From NCBI GenBank assembly GCA_016218665.1, contig JACRDI010000010.1, forward strand, positions 37,000 through 100,999: a DNA stretch of 64,000 bases, read 5' to 3'. Numbering within the stretch: the stretch's first letter is position 1; each line of letters opens with the position of its first letter. Origin of the DNA: Desulfovibrio sp. Lineage in GTDB: Bacteria > Desulfobacterota > Desulfovibrionia > Desulfovibrionales > Desulfovibrionaceae. Shown here piece after piece: positions 1-9,505 of this stretch. Position numbers and translations under genes: made by a program. The notes under the pieces were generated by a model. It searched no databases and was not told where the DNA came from. It saw only the letters and a program-made list of their open reading frames with translations.

Positions 1-1
1 G

Positions 2-52
2 GCCCAGGGCAAAGGCGACCGCATGGACCTGGACATGGTCCTCTCCCGTTGA
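2..52 (+). CDS. C-terminal end of a truncated upstream CDS (…AQGKGDRMDLDMVLSR*), possibly a type II secretion protein by context
   Basis: Open frame from the window edge to TGA at 50-52, directly before the GspN-like gene. Confidence 0.3.
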   Translation, partial: AQGKGDRMDLDMVLSR

Positions 53-66
53 GAAGGGGCTGGCGC

Positions 67-846
67 ATGGCGGAAACAAACGGCGTGCAAGACCGGGAAC
101 TCAAGGCCGGCGCGGGCCCGCTCCTTGGCGGGGCGGGGTTCTTCGCCCTCCTCGTGGGCCTGGCGGCCGGGCTGGTGCTCTTCCTTCCCTGGGACACGGT
201 GTGGAACCACGTGCTCAAGCGCATGGCCGCGGGCCACGCCCCCATGCGCATCGCCTGGCAGGACCTGGACCGGGCCTCGCCGCTGGGCTTCCGCCTCAAC
301 GGCCTCACGGTGGAGGGTCCGGGCTGGCCGGTTTCGCTGCGGGTGCAGTGGCTGGACGTGCGCCTGGGCATGAGCCCCCTGCTGACCCTGAAGGCCGACA
401 CCGGCGGGCGCATGCTGCGCCTGGTCTTCCTCGACACCGGCGACTTCGACGGGAGCGGCTCGGCCAACCTGGCCTGCCTGGGCCGGCGCGACATCCTGGG
501 CAGCGTGGACCTGCGCGCCCAGGGGCGTTTTCTGCGCGGCAAGGACGAGCTGGAAAAGGGCTTCCTCGACCTGAGCGGCAAGGCCCTGCAACTGCCCGGC
601 GGCCTGTGGCTGGGCGATGCCGGGCTCTCGCTGGAATACCGCGAGGGCGGCTTGCGCATCCGCAACTTCTCCATCAAGGCCCCGGTGCAGGTGCGCTCCG
701 AGGGCACCGCCATAGTGCGGCCCGGCGCGCTGCTTTCCTCGCCCTACACGGTGTCGGGGGAGATTCTGCGCGGGCGCGAGAGCGTGTCCTTCACCTCCCA
801 GGGGGTGCTGGGCGATTTTCTGGGCGACACCGCCCTGCCGGAGTGA
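67..846 (+). CDS. type II secretion system protein GspN-like
   Basis: N-terminal TM then a β-rich LxV…GxLSLxY periplasmic domain typical of GspN; ATG at 67 preferred to the TTG at 49. Confidence 0.65.
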   Translation: MAETNGVQDRELKAGAGPLLGGAGFFALLVGLAAGLVLFLPWDTVWNHVLKRMAAGHAPMRIAWQDLDRASPLGFRLNGLTVEGPGWPVSLRVQWLDVRLGMSPLLTLKADTGGRMLRLVFLDTGDFDGSGSANLACLGRRDILGSVDLRAQGRFLRGKDELEKGFLDLSGKALQLPGGLWLGDAGLSLEYREGGLRIRNFSIKAPVQVRSEGTAIVRPGALLSSPYTVSGEILRGRESVSFTSQGVLGDFLGDTALPE

Positions 847-960
847 TTTGCCCTCCGGCCTGAAAACGGCTAGACCCCGTGCCTGGCGCGCGGGCGGCCC
901 CGCCGCCCCGGACGGGGAGAGCCCCGCCGGAGCCTTGCACGACGTCGGAGCAGCACGGGC

Positions 961-3300
961 ATGATGGCTTTTTTCAGCAGGATCAGGTCCAGGTACGCGG
1001 AGTTCGCCGGGCTCCTGGACGGCGAGCCGGGCCAGGAACCGGGTCTTTGGCCGAGCTTTCGGCCGAGCTTTCGGACCGACTGGCCGCAGCTGGCCCTGCT
1101 GGCCGTCCTGTCCTTCGCGGCCGCCGCGGCCCTGCGCCTGCTGGAGGCCCCGGCCTGGAACGCCCCGGCCCTCATGGCCGGCGGCGAGCGCATCATGGCC
1201 ACCCACGACTCCTACTGCTGGCTGGCGGGCGCACAGGGCGTCAACGAGTACGCCCGCTTCGGCATGTCCGGCCTGGCGCGGCTGCTTTCCTTCATCACCG
1301 GGGCGCCCCTGTGGGCCGTGGGCTTCTGGGCCCCGCCCTTCCTGGCGGGGCTCACGGGCGCGGCCTGCGCCCTGTGGGGCTGGCTGCTGGGCGGACGCAG
1401 GGCGGCCATCCTGCCGGGGCTCATCGGCGCGCTGGCCCCGGGCTTCTACTACCGTTCGCGCCTGGGCTACTTCGATTCCGACCCCTTCACCCTGGGCATG
1501 CCGCTGCTTCTGGGCCTTCTGCTGGCCGTGCTGCTTTCCCCCTGCTGCTCCCGCGCGTGGGTGCGCAGCCAGGCCGAGGAGGACGCCCCGCCCGCGCTTC
1601 CGGCCTGGATGCCCTGGCTGGCCCTGGGCTTCGGCCTTGTGGCCCGCGTGGCCCACTTCGCCCACGACGACATCCATCCCCTGGGCGTGGGCCTGTTCTG
1701 GCTGGCCCTGGGCCTGGGGCTCCTCACCGCCCTGCCGGGACGCCGGGCCAAGGCCCTGAGCCTGCTCTTCGTCTACGCCCTGGCGGCCTACGCCGGGCCC
1801 CGGCGCTTCGGGGTGGAGGTCTTCGAGCCCGGCGCGGCGGACCTGGCCGGCATGGCCCTGGCGGCGGGCGCGGCCTGGCTGTGCTGGAAGCGCCCGTCCG
1901 GTCCGTCCCCTTTGTTGGCATGGCTCGCGGCCCTCATGGATCGCCCCTGGCCCTGGCTTGCGGGCATCGGCCTGACGGCCGCGGCCTGCGGCCTGCTGCT
2001 GCCGCTGGGCGCGTTCTGGGCCAAGGCCCTCAGCTATTTCAAGCCCCTGGCCGACGCGGGCGCGCTGTCCGGCGGGGGCGGGCCCATCTACCCCGGCATC
2101 ACGCAGAGCATCCGCGAGGCCAAGAACGTGGCCGACCTGGGCCTGTTTCTGGAGGGCGTGTCCTTCTCCGTGGTGGGCGGCGCGGCCGGACTCGTCGGCA
2201 TCATCGCCCTGGCGCTGTTTCGCCCGGCCTTCGCGCTGCTGCTGCCCATCACCGCCCTGGCTTTCGCCAGCCTGAAGCTGGGCACGCGCTTCGTCATGTT
2301 CGGCGGGCCGGTGTTCGCCCTGGGCCTGGGGGTGGGGCTCTACTGGCTGTGCCGGTGGGCGGCGCGGCGCCTGGGCAGGGGCGGGCGCTGGCTGGCCTGG
2401 ATCCAGGCCGGCGTGGCGGTGCTCATCCTGGCCTTTTCCTACGCCCCGCGCTACGCCGCCACCCGGCCCACGCCGGTGCTCGGCCCCGGCCACGCCCAGG
2501 CCCTCATGGAGCTGAAGGCCAAGGCCCCGGCGGACGCCGTCGTGTGGACCTGGTGGGACTTCGGCTACGCCACGCAGTACTACGCCGGGCGGCCCACGCC
2601 CACCGACGGCGGCCGCCACGCCGGGCGCGACATCTACCCCACGGCCCTGGCCCTGACCACGGACAGCCCGGCCCAGGCGGCGCGGCTCATCGCGCTGGCC
2701 GCCGGCCAGGGGGGCGACCCGTCCAGGCGCTGGGACACCATGCCCGCCCTGGAGGTGAAGCGGGAGATCGAGGCCCTGCGCGAGGCTCCGCCCCCCATCA
2801 CCGGAAAGACCGCGGGCAGGACTGCCGGGCCGCAGCTCCTGGTGGTCTGCTGGGAGAACCTGCCGCTGCTCTACTGGATCAGCTTCTACGGCTCCTGGGA
2901 CGTGGCCGCGGGCATGGGCCGGCACTTCGGCGTCATGCAGGTCTCCGAGGTCATGGATCTGGACCGCGAGCGGGGCGAGCTTTCCCTGCGCGGCAGGAGC
3001 AAGCCCCTGCCCCTGGCCGGGGCGGAAGTGCTGGGCCCGGGCGGAACGCGGCGCATCCCCATGAAGGAGACCCCAGGCGCGCCGCACCTGGTGGTGAACG
3101 AGCTGGCCCGGCAGGCCCTGCTGCTGGACGACGCGGCCTACGCCAGCATGGCCGTGCAGCTTCTGGTGGGCGACCCGGCCCGGCCGGAGCTTGCGAAATA
3201 CTTCAAACTCATGCACGAGGGGTTTCCCCTGGTGCGCATCTATGAAGTCCTGCCCGGGCGCGAGACGCCCGCGAAGCAGGCGGAGGCAGCGAAACAATGA
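961..3300 (+). CDS. STT3/PglB-type oligosaccharyltransferase
   Basis: 779 aa polytopic protein with HDSYCWLAGAQ near the N-terminus and WWDFGYATQYYAGRPTPTDGG (variant of the STT3 WWDYG motif) before a soluble C-terminal domain. Confidence 0.75.
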   Translation: MMAFFSRIRSRYAEFAGLLDGEPGQEPGLWPSFRPSFRTDWPQLALLAVLSFAAAAALRLLEAPAWNAPALMAGGERIMATHDSYCWLAGAQGVNEYARFGMSGLARLLSFITGAPLWAVGFWAPPFLAGLTGAACALWGWLLGGRRAAILPGLIGALAPGFYYRSRLGYFDSDPFTLGMPLLLGLLLAVLLSPCCSRAWVRSQAEEDAPPALPAWMPWLALGFGLVARVAHFAHDDIHPLGVGLFWLALGLGLLTALPGRRAKALSLLFVYALAAYAGPRRFGVEVFEPGAADLAGMALAAGAAWLCWKRPSGPSPLLAWLAALMDRPWPWLAGIGLTAAACGLLLPLGAFWAKALSYFKPLADAGALSGGGGPIYPGITQSIREAKNVADLGLFLEGVSFSVVGGAAGLVGIIALALFRPAFALLLPITALAFASLKLGTRFVMFGGPVFALGLGVGLYWLCRWAARRLGRGGRWLAWIQAGVAVLILAFSYAPRYAATRPTPVLGPGHAQALMELKAKAPADAVVWTWWDFGYATQYYAGRPTPTDGGRHAGRDIYPTALALTTDSPAQAARLIALAAGQGGDPSRRWDTMPALEVKREIEALREAPPPITGKTAGRTAGPQLLVVCWENLPLLYWISFYGSWDVAAGMGRHFGVMQVSEVMDLDRERGELSLRGRSKPLPLAGAEVLGPGGTRRIPMKETPGAPHLVVNELARQALLLDDAAYASMAVQLLVGDPARPELAKYFKLMHEGFPLVRIYEVLPGRETPAKQAEAAKQ
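1051..1074 (+). repeat. in-frame 12-bp tandem duplication in the OST gene
   Basis: ccgagctttcgg x2, perfect. Confidence 0.95.
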
Positions 3301-4469
3301 GCATTCCCTTCATCGACCTGAAGACCCAGTACGCCCGCGTGGCCGGCCAAGTGGAGCAGGGCCTGCGCGCCGTGCTCGAATCCGGCGCGTTCATCAACGG
3401 GCCCGACGTGACCAGGCTGGAGAAGCGCCTGGCCGACTACTGCGGCACCCGGCACGCCGTGGGCTGCGCCTCCGGCACGGACGCCCTGATGATGGCCTTG
3501 ATGACCCTGGGCGTGGGCCGGGGCGACGCCGTGTTCTGCCCGCCCTTCACCTTCATGGCCACGGCCGAGGTGGTGGCGCTTCTGGGCGCGACCCCGGTGT
3601 TCGTGGACATCGACCCCGTGACCTACAACATCGACCCGGCCGCCCTTGAGAGGGCCATCCGCGCGGTGGAAGCGGGCGACCCCAAGCTGTACCCCCTGCC
3701 GAAGCACGAGGGCGCACTCACGCCCAAGGCCGTCATCCCGGTGGACCTCTTCGGCCTGTTGGCCGATTATGGGGCCATCCTCAAGATCGCGGCCGACCAC
3801 GGCCTGTACGTCATCGAGGATGCGGCCCAGGCCTTCGGCGCCACGGTGGAGACGGGCGGCGCGGCGCGCAAGGCCTGCTCCTTCGGGCAGATCGCCTGCA
3901 CGTCCTTCTTTCCGGCCAAGCCCCTGGGCTGCTATGGCGACGGCGGGGCCTGCTTCACCGACGACGACAGGCTGCTGGAGCTGCTGCACTCCGTGCGGGT
4001 GCACGGCCAGGGCGCGGACAAGTACCAGAACGTGCGCCTGGGCATCACCGGCCGGCTGGACACCATGCAGGCCGCCATCCTGCTGGCCAAGATGGACATC
4101 TTCGACGAGGAGCTGCGCCTGCGCCAGGAGGTGGCCGCGCGCTACAAGGTGCTGCTGGCCAGGGTGCCCGGCCTGACCCTGCCCGAAATTCCGGCGGGCA
4201 ACGTCTCGGTCTACGCCCAGTACAGCATCCAGGCCGAGAGCACGGCCCACCGCGCGGAGCTGCTCTCGCGCATGGGCAAGGCCGGGGTGCCCACCAGCAT
4301 CTACTACCCCGTGCCCCTGCACCTGCAGCCGGCCTACGCCAACCTGCAGTACGCCGCCGGGACCATGCCCGTGAGCGAGGCCGTGGCCGCGCGCATCTTC
4401 AGCATTCCCATGCACCCCTACCTGAAGGCCGAGGTGCAGGAAGAGATCGCCAAGGCCATGATGGAGTAA
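3297..4469 (+). CDS. DegT/DnrJ/EryC1/StrS family sugar aminotransferase
   Basis: IPFIDLKTQYARV…CASGTDALMMAL…DLFGLLADY…EDAAQAFGA…SFFPAKPLGCYGDGGA. Confidence 0.9.
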   Translation: MSIPFIDLKTQYARVAGQVEQGLRAVLESGAFINGPDVTRLEKRLADYCGTRHAVGCASGTDALMMALMTLGVGRGDAVFCPPFTFMATAEVVALLGATPVFVDIDPVTYNIDPAALERAIRAVEAGDPKLYPLPKHEGALTPKAVIPVDLFGLLADYGAILKIAADHGLYVIEDAAQAFGATVETGGAARKACSFGQIACTSFFPAKPLGCYGDGGACFTDDDRLLELLHSVRVHGQGADKYQNVRLGITGRLDTMQAAILLAKMDIFDEELRLRQEVAARYKVLLARVPGLTLPEIPAGNVSVYAQYSIQAESTAHRAELLSRMGKAGVPTSIYYPVPLHLQPAYANLQYAAGTMPVSEAVAARIFSIPMHPYLKAEVQEEIAKAMME

Positions 4470-4471
4470 CC

Positions 4472-4981
4472 ATGCGGAACTTCTGGCGCGCGCTGCCCCG
4501 GCTGGCCCTGCCTGCCGCCGTGGGCCTGGGGCTGGCCCACCTGGCCACGGGCTTTTTGCCCAAGCCGCAGCCGGCCCTGCGTCCGCCGGAGGAACTGCGC
4601 GCCATGGGCCAGGGCTTCGGGGAGGAATCCCCGCTGCGGGCCATTTTCGAGCGCAACGTGCTGAACCTGGAGAGCCCGGCCTTCGCCCCGCCGGGCGCGC
4701 CCCTGGCCCCGCCCTCCGTGCCCGACGCGGCGGCGGCCCTGCTGGCCCGGCCGGACCCGGACGCGGCAGCGGCGAACCAGAGCGAGACGGCCCCGCTGGA
4801 CCCCTCGCTCCTGCCCAAGCCCGTGGGGCGCAAGAGTCCCGGCGTGTTTTCCGGCGGGGCCAGCGTGCTGGGCATTGTGGGGCCCTCGGCCAACCCGGCG
4901 GCCAACCCGGCGGGTAACCCGGCGGGTAACGTCGCGGGCAAGCCCGCCGCGCCCAAGCCTGCGCCCGCCGCAAAGCCGTGA
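4472..4981 (+). CDS. hypothetical membrane-anchored protein with Pro/Ala-rich tail; weak GspC-like N-terminus
   Basis: One TM then IFERNVLNLE-like segment and a low-complexity C-terminus; starts 3 bp after the aminotransferase stop. Confidence 0.5.
   Translation: MRNFWRALPRLALPAAVGLGLAHLATGFLPKPQPALRPPEELRAMGQGFGEESPLRAIFERNVLNLESPAFAPPGAPLAPPSVPDAAAALLARPDPDAAAANQSETAPLDPSLLPKPVGRKSPGVFSGGASVLGIVGPSANPAANPAGNPAGNVAGKPAAPKPAPAAKP
4888..4935 (+). repeat. 12-bp tandem repeat, 4 units
   Basis: ggccaacccggc x2, gggtaacccggc, gggtaacgtcgc. Confidence 0.93.
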
Positions 4982-5084
4982 AGCCCTTGCCCTGAAGCAT
5001 CCGGGCCTAAACGGGTCGGGTCCGCCGGCCGATGAGGCCCCTGCGCCAGAAGAACGCCCAGCCCTCAAGCCAAGGAGCCTCCCC

Positions 5085-5879
5085 ATGCCGCGCGTCAGCA
5101 TCGTCATCCCCAACTTCAACCAGCACAAGTACCTGCCCGCCTGCGTGGACCACTGCTGGTTCCAGACCCACGCGGACCTGGAGCTCATCATCGTGGACGG
5201 CGGCAGCACCGACGGCACCAAGGACTACCTGCGCGGGCTGCCTGAGGAGCTGAACCTCACCGAGAGCAACCCCATCCTGCGCATGGGCGAGGACGGGAGC
5301 ATCGTCCACAAGCGCTGCCGGAGCTACCGCGAGGACACCCACGCCACGCACCCGGAGCGCATTTTGAAGATCATCGCCAGCGAGGAGGACCTGGGCCGCA
5401 CCGGCACCTACAACGCGGGCTTTTCCCAGGTGACGGGCGAGTACTGCACCTACATCGTGGGCGACGACCTGCCCCACCCGCACATGATCGAGGAGCTGGC
5501 CAGGGCCCTGGACGAGACCGGGGCGGACCTGGCCTACTCGGACTTCACCATCGTCACCGACGACGACCGCATCATGCGCCTGGTGCGCAAGCCGGACTAC
5601 GACTTCAAGGAATGCTTCGCCGAGTGGTTCCACATCGGCGTGTCCACCCTGCACCGGGCCAGCTGGCTGAAAAAGACCGGCCTGATGGACGAGAACTACC
5701 AGTTCGCCAACGACTACGCCCACTACCTGCGCATGGCCATGAACGGCGCGCGCTTCGTGCACGTGCCCAAGGTGCTCTATTCCGTGCGTTTCCACGGGGC
5801 CATGGCCCGGCACGAGGAGTCCCTCGCGCTGGCGCGCCTGGCGCGCGAGCACCTGGCCAAGACCGGCGGCAAGGCCTAG
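5085..5879 (+). CDS. family 2 glycosyltransferase
   Basis: MPRVSIVIPNFNQHKYLPACV…IIVDGGSTDGTKD…IASEEDLGRTGTYNAGFSQVTGEYCTYIVGDD; ATG at 5085 after AAGGAG. Confidence 0.9.
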   Translation: MPRVSIVIPNFNQHKYLPACVDHCWFQTHADLELIIVDGGSTDGTKDYLRGLPEELNLTESNPILRMGEDGSIVHKRCRSYREDTHATHPERILKIIASEEDLGRTGTYNAGFSQVTGEYCTYIVGDDLPHPHMIEELARALDETGADLAYSDFTIVTDDDRIMRLVRKPDYDFKECFAEWFHIGVSTLHRASWLKKTGLMDENYQFANDYAHYLRMAMNGARFVHVPKVLYSVRFHGAMARHEESLALARLAREHLAKTGGKA

Positions 5880-6233
5880 GCCCCAGGCCGAACCGTCGCC
5901 CTGGGCCTTCCGGCAGGCCCCCGGGCGGGGAGCGGGGCGGCCAGGACCGTTCGCCCGATGAGCAATCCTTCCCGGCCCGGATTCCCCCCGGGTCAAGCCA
6001 TGTTCCGCGCGCATTGACGCAATATCTAGACTTCTGCTAGAGATCTGCGGAAGCAGGAGCCGGAATCCTGGCGCTTTGCGGCATTTCCTGCTTCCGTTCC
6101 CCGAAAGCCATTGATTCCGTAGGGCTGGAACGGAACGTGCATCCATTTCGGCGCGACTCGGAATTATTTGCCCGCCGAATCATCGCCGGATTTCCCGGCC
6201 ACGGGCCCGGAACGGTCGCCAAAGAGGTGCCGC

Positions 6234-7508
6234 ATGGACCACTCCCCGTCCGCCCCGCTCGACAAGCCAGACCCGAAGGACGCCTTCGCCTGGCTCGCGC
6301 CGGACTTGCGCCGCCCGCTCCTTGAGCAGATGCTCGGCCCCATGCCCCGCGGCCGCGAGACCCTGGCCTACCGCACCCCGCCCCGGCACCTGCACGAGCG
6401 CGAGGTGGACGGCAAGCTGCACGTGGTGATGAACTCCTACTACCTGCAGCCCGCGGTGTGCAAAAAGGCCCTGGCCCTGCGCCAGACCGGCCGCTACCAC
6501 CTGACCTTCATCGGCTGCTGCATCCGCGAGGAGCAGCGGCCGGAGCTCTTCTTCGACGAATACTACGAGGTGCTGGACTACCAGGAGATGTACCGGCTCA
6601 TGGCCGACGCCCGCGTCCACGCCCTGAGCACCGTGATCCAGCCGCTGATGAACGGGGCCTGCGCCGTGGAGGCGAGGCTGCGCCACGGCACGCCCGTGGT
6701 CATCGACATCAACGACTCCCTGCACTTCATGCGCAAGGACCCCCACGCGCCCGACTGCGAGACCGAGCGCGAGATTTTGGAGCGGGCCACGAGCTTCGTG
6801 CACAAGATGCCCGCCTGGGCCGTGGAGGAGATGCGCGGGCATTGGAGCCTGACCCGGCCGGATTTCCTGGTGCACTCCCTGCCCGTGCGCGAGTACTTCA
6901 CCGAGTGCGCGGACCTGGAGCCCGGCGTGCCCGCCAGCCTGGTCTTCGCCGGGGGCATCGTGCCCTACCGCATCGCCGTCACCCAGGGGCACCAGAACCA
7001 CATCATGGACCCGCTCATCGACACCCTGTGCGGCGCGGGCCTGGGCCTGGGCTTCGTGGTGAACCAGAACGCGCGCAACATGTTCTGGGATGAGCACGCC
7101 CACTACATCGACTTCCAGAAGAAGTACCCGCGTTTCAGTTTCGAGCCGGGCGTGCCCTTCTTCGCGCTGCCGAAAAAGATCAGCCGGCACCACTTCGCCA
7201 TCTACTGGGAGAACGTGCGCGCCAGCACCTACAACGACAAGCACTTCGCCATCAACATGGCCACCAAGATCTTCAGCTACATGGAGGCCGGGCTGCCGGT
7301 CATCGTGCACACCGAGGCCCCGTACATCCGCCAGTTCACCGCGGATGGCGGCATGGGCCTGGTGTACGAACTGGACCGCATGGACCTGATCCCGGACCTG
7401 GTGGCCGCGTGCGACCACGAGGCCCTGCGCGCCTCCTTGCGGGCCTGGCGCGAGAAGAACGACAACTCCGGGGCCGTGGCCCCGCTGGAGGCCTCCTTCG
7501 CCGCATAG
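6234..7508 (+). CDS. putative glycosyltransferase
   Basis: 424 aa, C-terminal FAINMATKIFSYMEAGLPVIVHTEAPYIRQF resembles a GT-B donor-binding region; ATG at 6234. Confidence 0.55.
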   Translation: MDHSPSAPLDKPDPKDAFAWLAPDLRRPLLEQMLGPMPRGRETLAYRTPPRHLHEREVDGKLHVVMNSYYLQPAVCKKALALRQTGRYHLTFIGCCIREEQRPELFFDEYYEVLDYQEMYRLMADARVHALSTVIQPLMNGACAVEARLRHGTPVVIDINDSLHFMRKDPHAPDCETEREILERATSFVHKMPAWAVEEMRGHWSLTRPDFLVHSLPVREYFTECADLEPGVPASLVFAGGIVPYRIAVTQGHQNHIMDPLIDTLCGAGLGLGFVVNQNARNMFWDEHAHYIDFQKKYPRFSFEPGVPFFALPKKISRHHFAIYWENVRASTYNDKHFAINMATKIFSYMEAGLPVIVHTEAPYIRQFTADGGMGLVYELDRMDLIPDLVAACDHEALRASLRAWREKNDNSGAVAPLEASFAA

Positions 7509-7533
7509 GCGGGAGCGCCTGAAAGGAGAGCGC

Positions 7534-8301
7534 ATGTCGAGCGAGCACAAGCACTGCCACGCGGTTCTGCCCCCGGTGCGCCGCAAAAACGGCGAACCCT
7601 GGGTGGACCTGCCCGGAGGGGCGGAGCTGGCCGCCTGGTCCACGGACGACCAGGTGCGCTACAACCAGCAGAACAGGCAGGCCGCCAAGCACGCCTTCTA
7701 CGTCTCGGCCTTCGACTTCCTGCACGACAACGACATCCGGGGCGACTACCTGGAGTTCGGCTGCCACCGCGCGCGCACCTTCCGCATGGCCCTCACCGAG
7801 GCCCGGCGGCAGAACATGGACTTCATGCGCTTCTACGCCTTCGACTCCTTCGCCGGCCTGCCGGACTGCGACCCCGAGCGCGTGTGGACCAAGACCTGGA
7901 CCAAGGGCGCCCTCAAGACCGGCGAGGACGAGTTCAAGGCCATCATCGCCGGGCACGGCGTGTACGCGGACAAGGTGCGCACCGTGCCGGGCTTCTACGA
8001 CCAGAGCCTGACCCCGCAGCTTGCGGCGCGGCTCAAGGGCGAGGACTGCCGCGCCGCGCTCATCTGCGTGGACTGCGACCTGTACGAGAGCGCGGTGAGC
8101 GTGCTGGGCTTCCTGGAGCCGTTGCTGCAGCCGGGCGCCCTGGTCTACCTCGACGACATGTTCGCGGGCTACAAGGGCTCGCCCCTCAAGGGCGTGTACA
8201 AGGCCTTCCGCGAGTTCGCGGCCGCCTCCGCCTGGCACTTCGAGCCGCACATCCAGGTGGGCTGGGCCGGGCGGTCCTTCGTCACCTGCGAGAAGGCGTA
8301 G
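7534..8301 (+). CDS. TylF/MycF-type SAM-dependent O-methyltransferase
   Basis: GDYLEFGCHRARTFRMAL…YAFDSFAGLPD…VDCDLYESAVSVLGFLEPLLQPGALVYLDD. Confidence 0.75.
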   Translation: MSSEHKHCHAVLPPVRRKNGEPWVDLPGGAELAAWSTDDQVRYNQQNRQAAKHAFYVSAFDFLHDNDIRGDYLEFGCHRARTFRMALTEARRQNMDFMRFYAFDSFAGLPDCDPERVWTKTWTKGALKTGEDEFKAIIAGHGVYADKVRTVPGFYDQSLTPQLAARLKGEDCRAALICVDCDLYESAVSVLGFLEPLLQPGALVYLDDMFAGYKGSPLKGVYKAFREFAAASAWHFEPHIQVGWAGRSFVTCEKA

Positions 8302-8302
8302 C

Positions 8303-9502
8303 ATGATGAGCGGCGCGACCGGACAAAACGCGGGGCAATGCCCGCTGTGCGGCGCAGGGGCCGCCGTCGGGCTGCTGCTGCCCGGCGCGCGCCTGGCCGC
8401 GTCCGATGCGTCGCGCGACCTTGCCATCGCCGTGTGTCCGGCGTGCGGCTTCGTGTTTCAGGCCGGAGCGGATACGCCGGACTACGACGCATTCATCCGC
8501 CACGCCTACGAGGCCTGGGACGGCGCGACGCTCTTCGATTTTCCCCGCCGCAGCGAGGACAACGCCGCCGCTGCCGACATCATCGCCCGGCACTCCAGGG
8601 CGGACGCCCGCGTGCTGGAGATCGGCTCCAACCGGGGCGACATCCTGGCCCTGGTGAAGGAGCGCCTGCCCGGCGCGAGCATCCTGGGCGTGGACCCGGC
8701 CACGCACGGGAACCTGCCCGTGCCCACCCTGCGGGCGTTTTTTTCGCCTCAGCTCTTTTCCTCGCGCTTCGATACGGTGATCCTGAAGCAGGTGCTGGAG
8801 CACTTCGCCGATCCCCGCCCCATGCTCGCCGGAGCGCGGGAGGTGCTGGAGGACGGCGGCCTGCTGTACCTGGACGTGCCGAACCTGGAGCGCATCCTGG
8901 AGGGCCGCACCGACGCCTTCCTGCTGGAGCACGCGGCCTACTACAGCCTGGGCGTGCTGCGCGCGGCCCTGCCCGGCTTCGAGATCGTGGAGGCCCGTGA
9001 GGCGGGCAGTTTGCGCATCGCGGCGCGCAAGCTGCCCGGCGCGGCGGCGGCGGCTTTCGTTCCCCCGGCCGACGGCCCCCGGCTGGCCGAGGCGGCCCGC
9101 ACTGGCCTGGAGCGCCTGGCGCGCGCGAGGGAGGCGGGCAAGGCGGCCCTGGCCGCCCATGCGGCTTCCGGCGGGCGGGTGGTGTTCTTCGGGGCCTACA
9201 ACTGCTTCCGCGCCCTGTACCGGGAGTTCCTGCCGCTTCTGGGGGACTGCCCCCGCGCGGTGCTGGACGACGCCATGCGCGGCGAGCGCGAGCCCGTGTT
9301 CGGGCTGCCGCGCATTGAGACGCCAGGCCCCGGCGACCTGCTGCTGCTCTGCTCCAACAACGCCGAGGTGCTGGAGCGCATGTGGGCGCGAGCCACGGAA
9401 CTGGGAGGAGGCGCGGGCGGCGTGGCCGTGCTGCGGCCCTGGTCGAAATTTTTGCGAGCGGACGGCACAACGGACGGCACAACCTCCGACCTGGGAGCAT
9501 AG
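8303..9502 (+). CDS. class I SAM methyltransferase with N-terminal zinc ribbon and C-terminal Rossmann-like module (sugar C-methyltransferase-like)
   Basis: CPLCGAG…VCPACGFVFQ; ARVLEIGSNRGDIL; VLEHFADP; C-terminal RVVFFGAYNCFRALYREF. Confidence 0.7.
   Translation: MMSGATGQNAGQCPLCGAGAAVGLLLPGARLAASDASRDLAIAVCPACGFVFQAGADTPDYDAFIRHAYEAWDGATLFDFPRRSEDNAAAADIIARHSRADARVLEIGSNRGDILALVKERLPGASILGVDPATHGNLPVPTLRAFFSPQLFSSRFDTVILKQVLEHFADPRPMLAGAREVLEDGGLLYLDVPNLERILEGRTDAFLLEHAAYYSLGVLRAALPGFEIVEAREAGSLRIAARKLPGAAAAAFVPPADGPRLAEAARTGLERLARAREAGKAALAAHAASGGRVVFFGAYNCFRALYREFLPLLGDCPRAVLDDAMRGEREPVFGLPRIETPGPGDLLLLCSNNAEVLERMWARATELGGGAGGVAVLRPWSKFLRADGTTDGTTSDLGA
9460..9483 (+). repeat. 12-bp tandem duplication
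   Basis: ggacggcacaac x2, perfect. Confidence 0.95.
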
Positions 9503-9505
9503 GAT

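Noticed and set aside
879-3245. 788-aa plus-strand ORF overlapping the OST gene
   Set aside because: Alternative-frame Arg/Gly/Pro/Ala-rich translation; the OST frame has transmembrane helices and the WWDFG motif.
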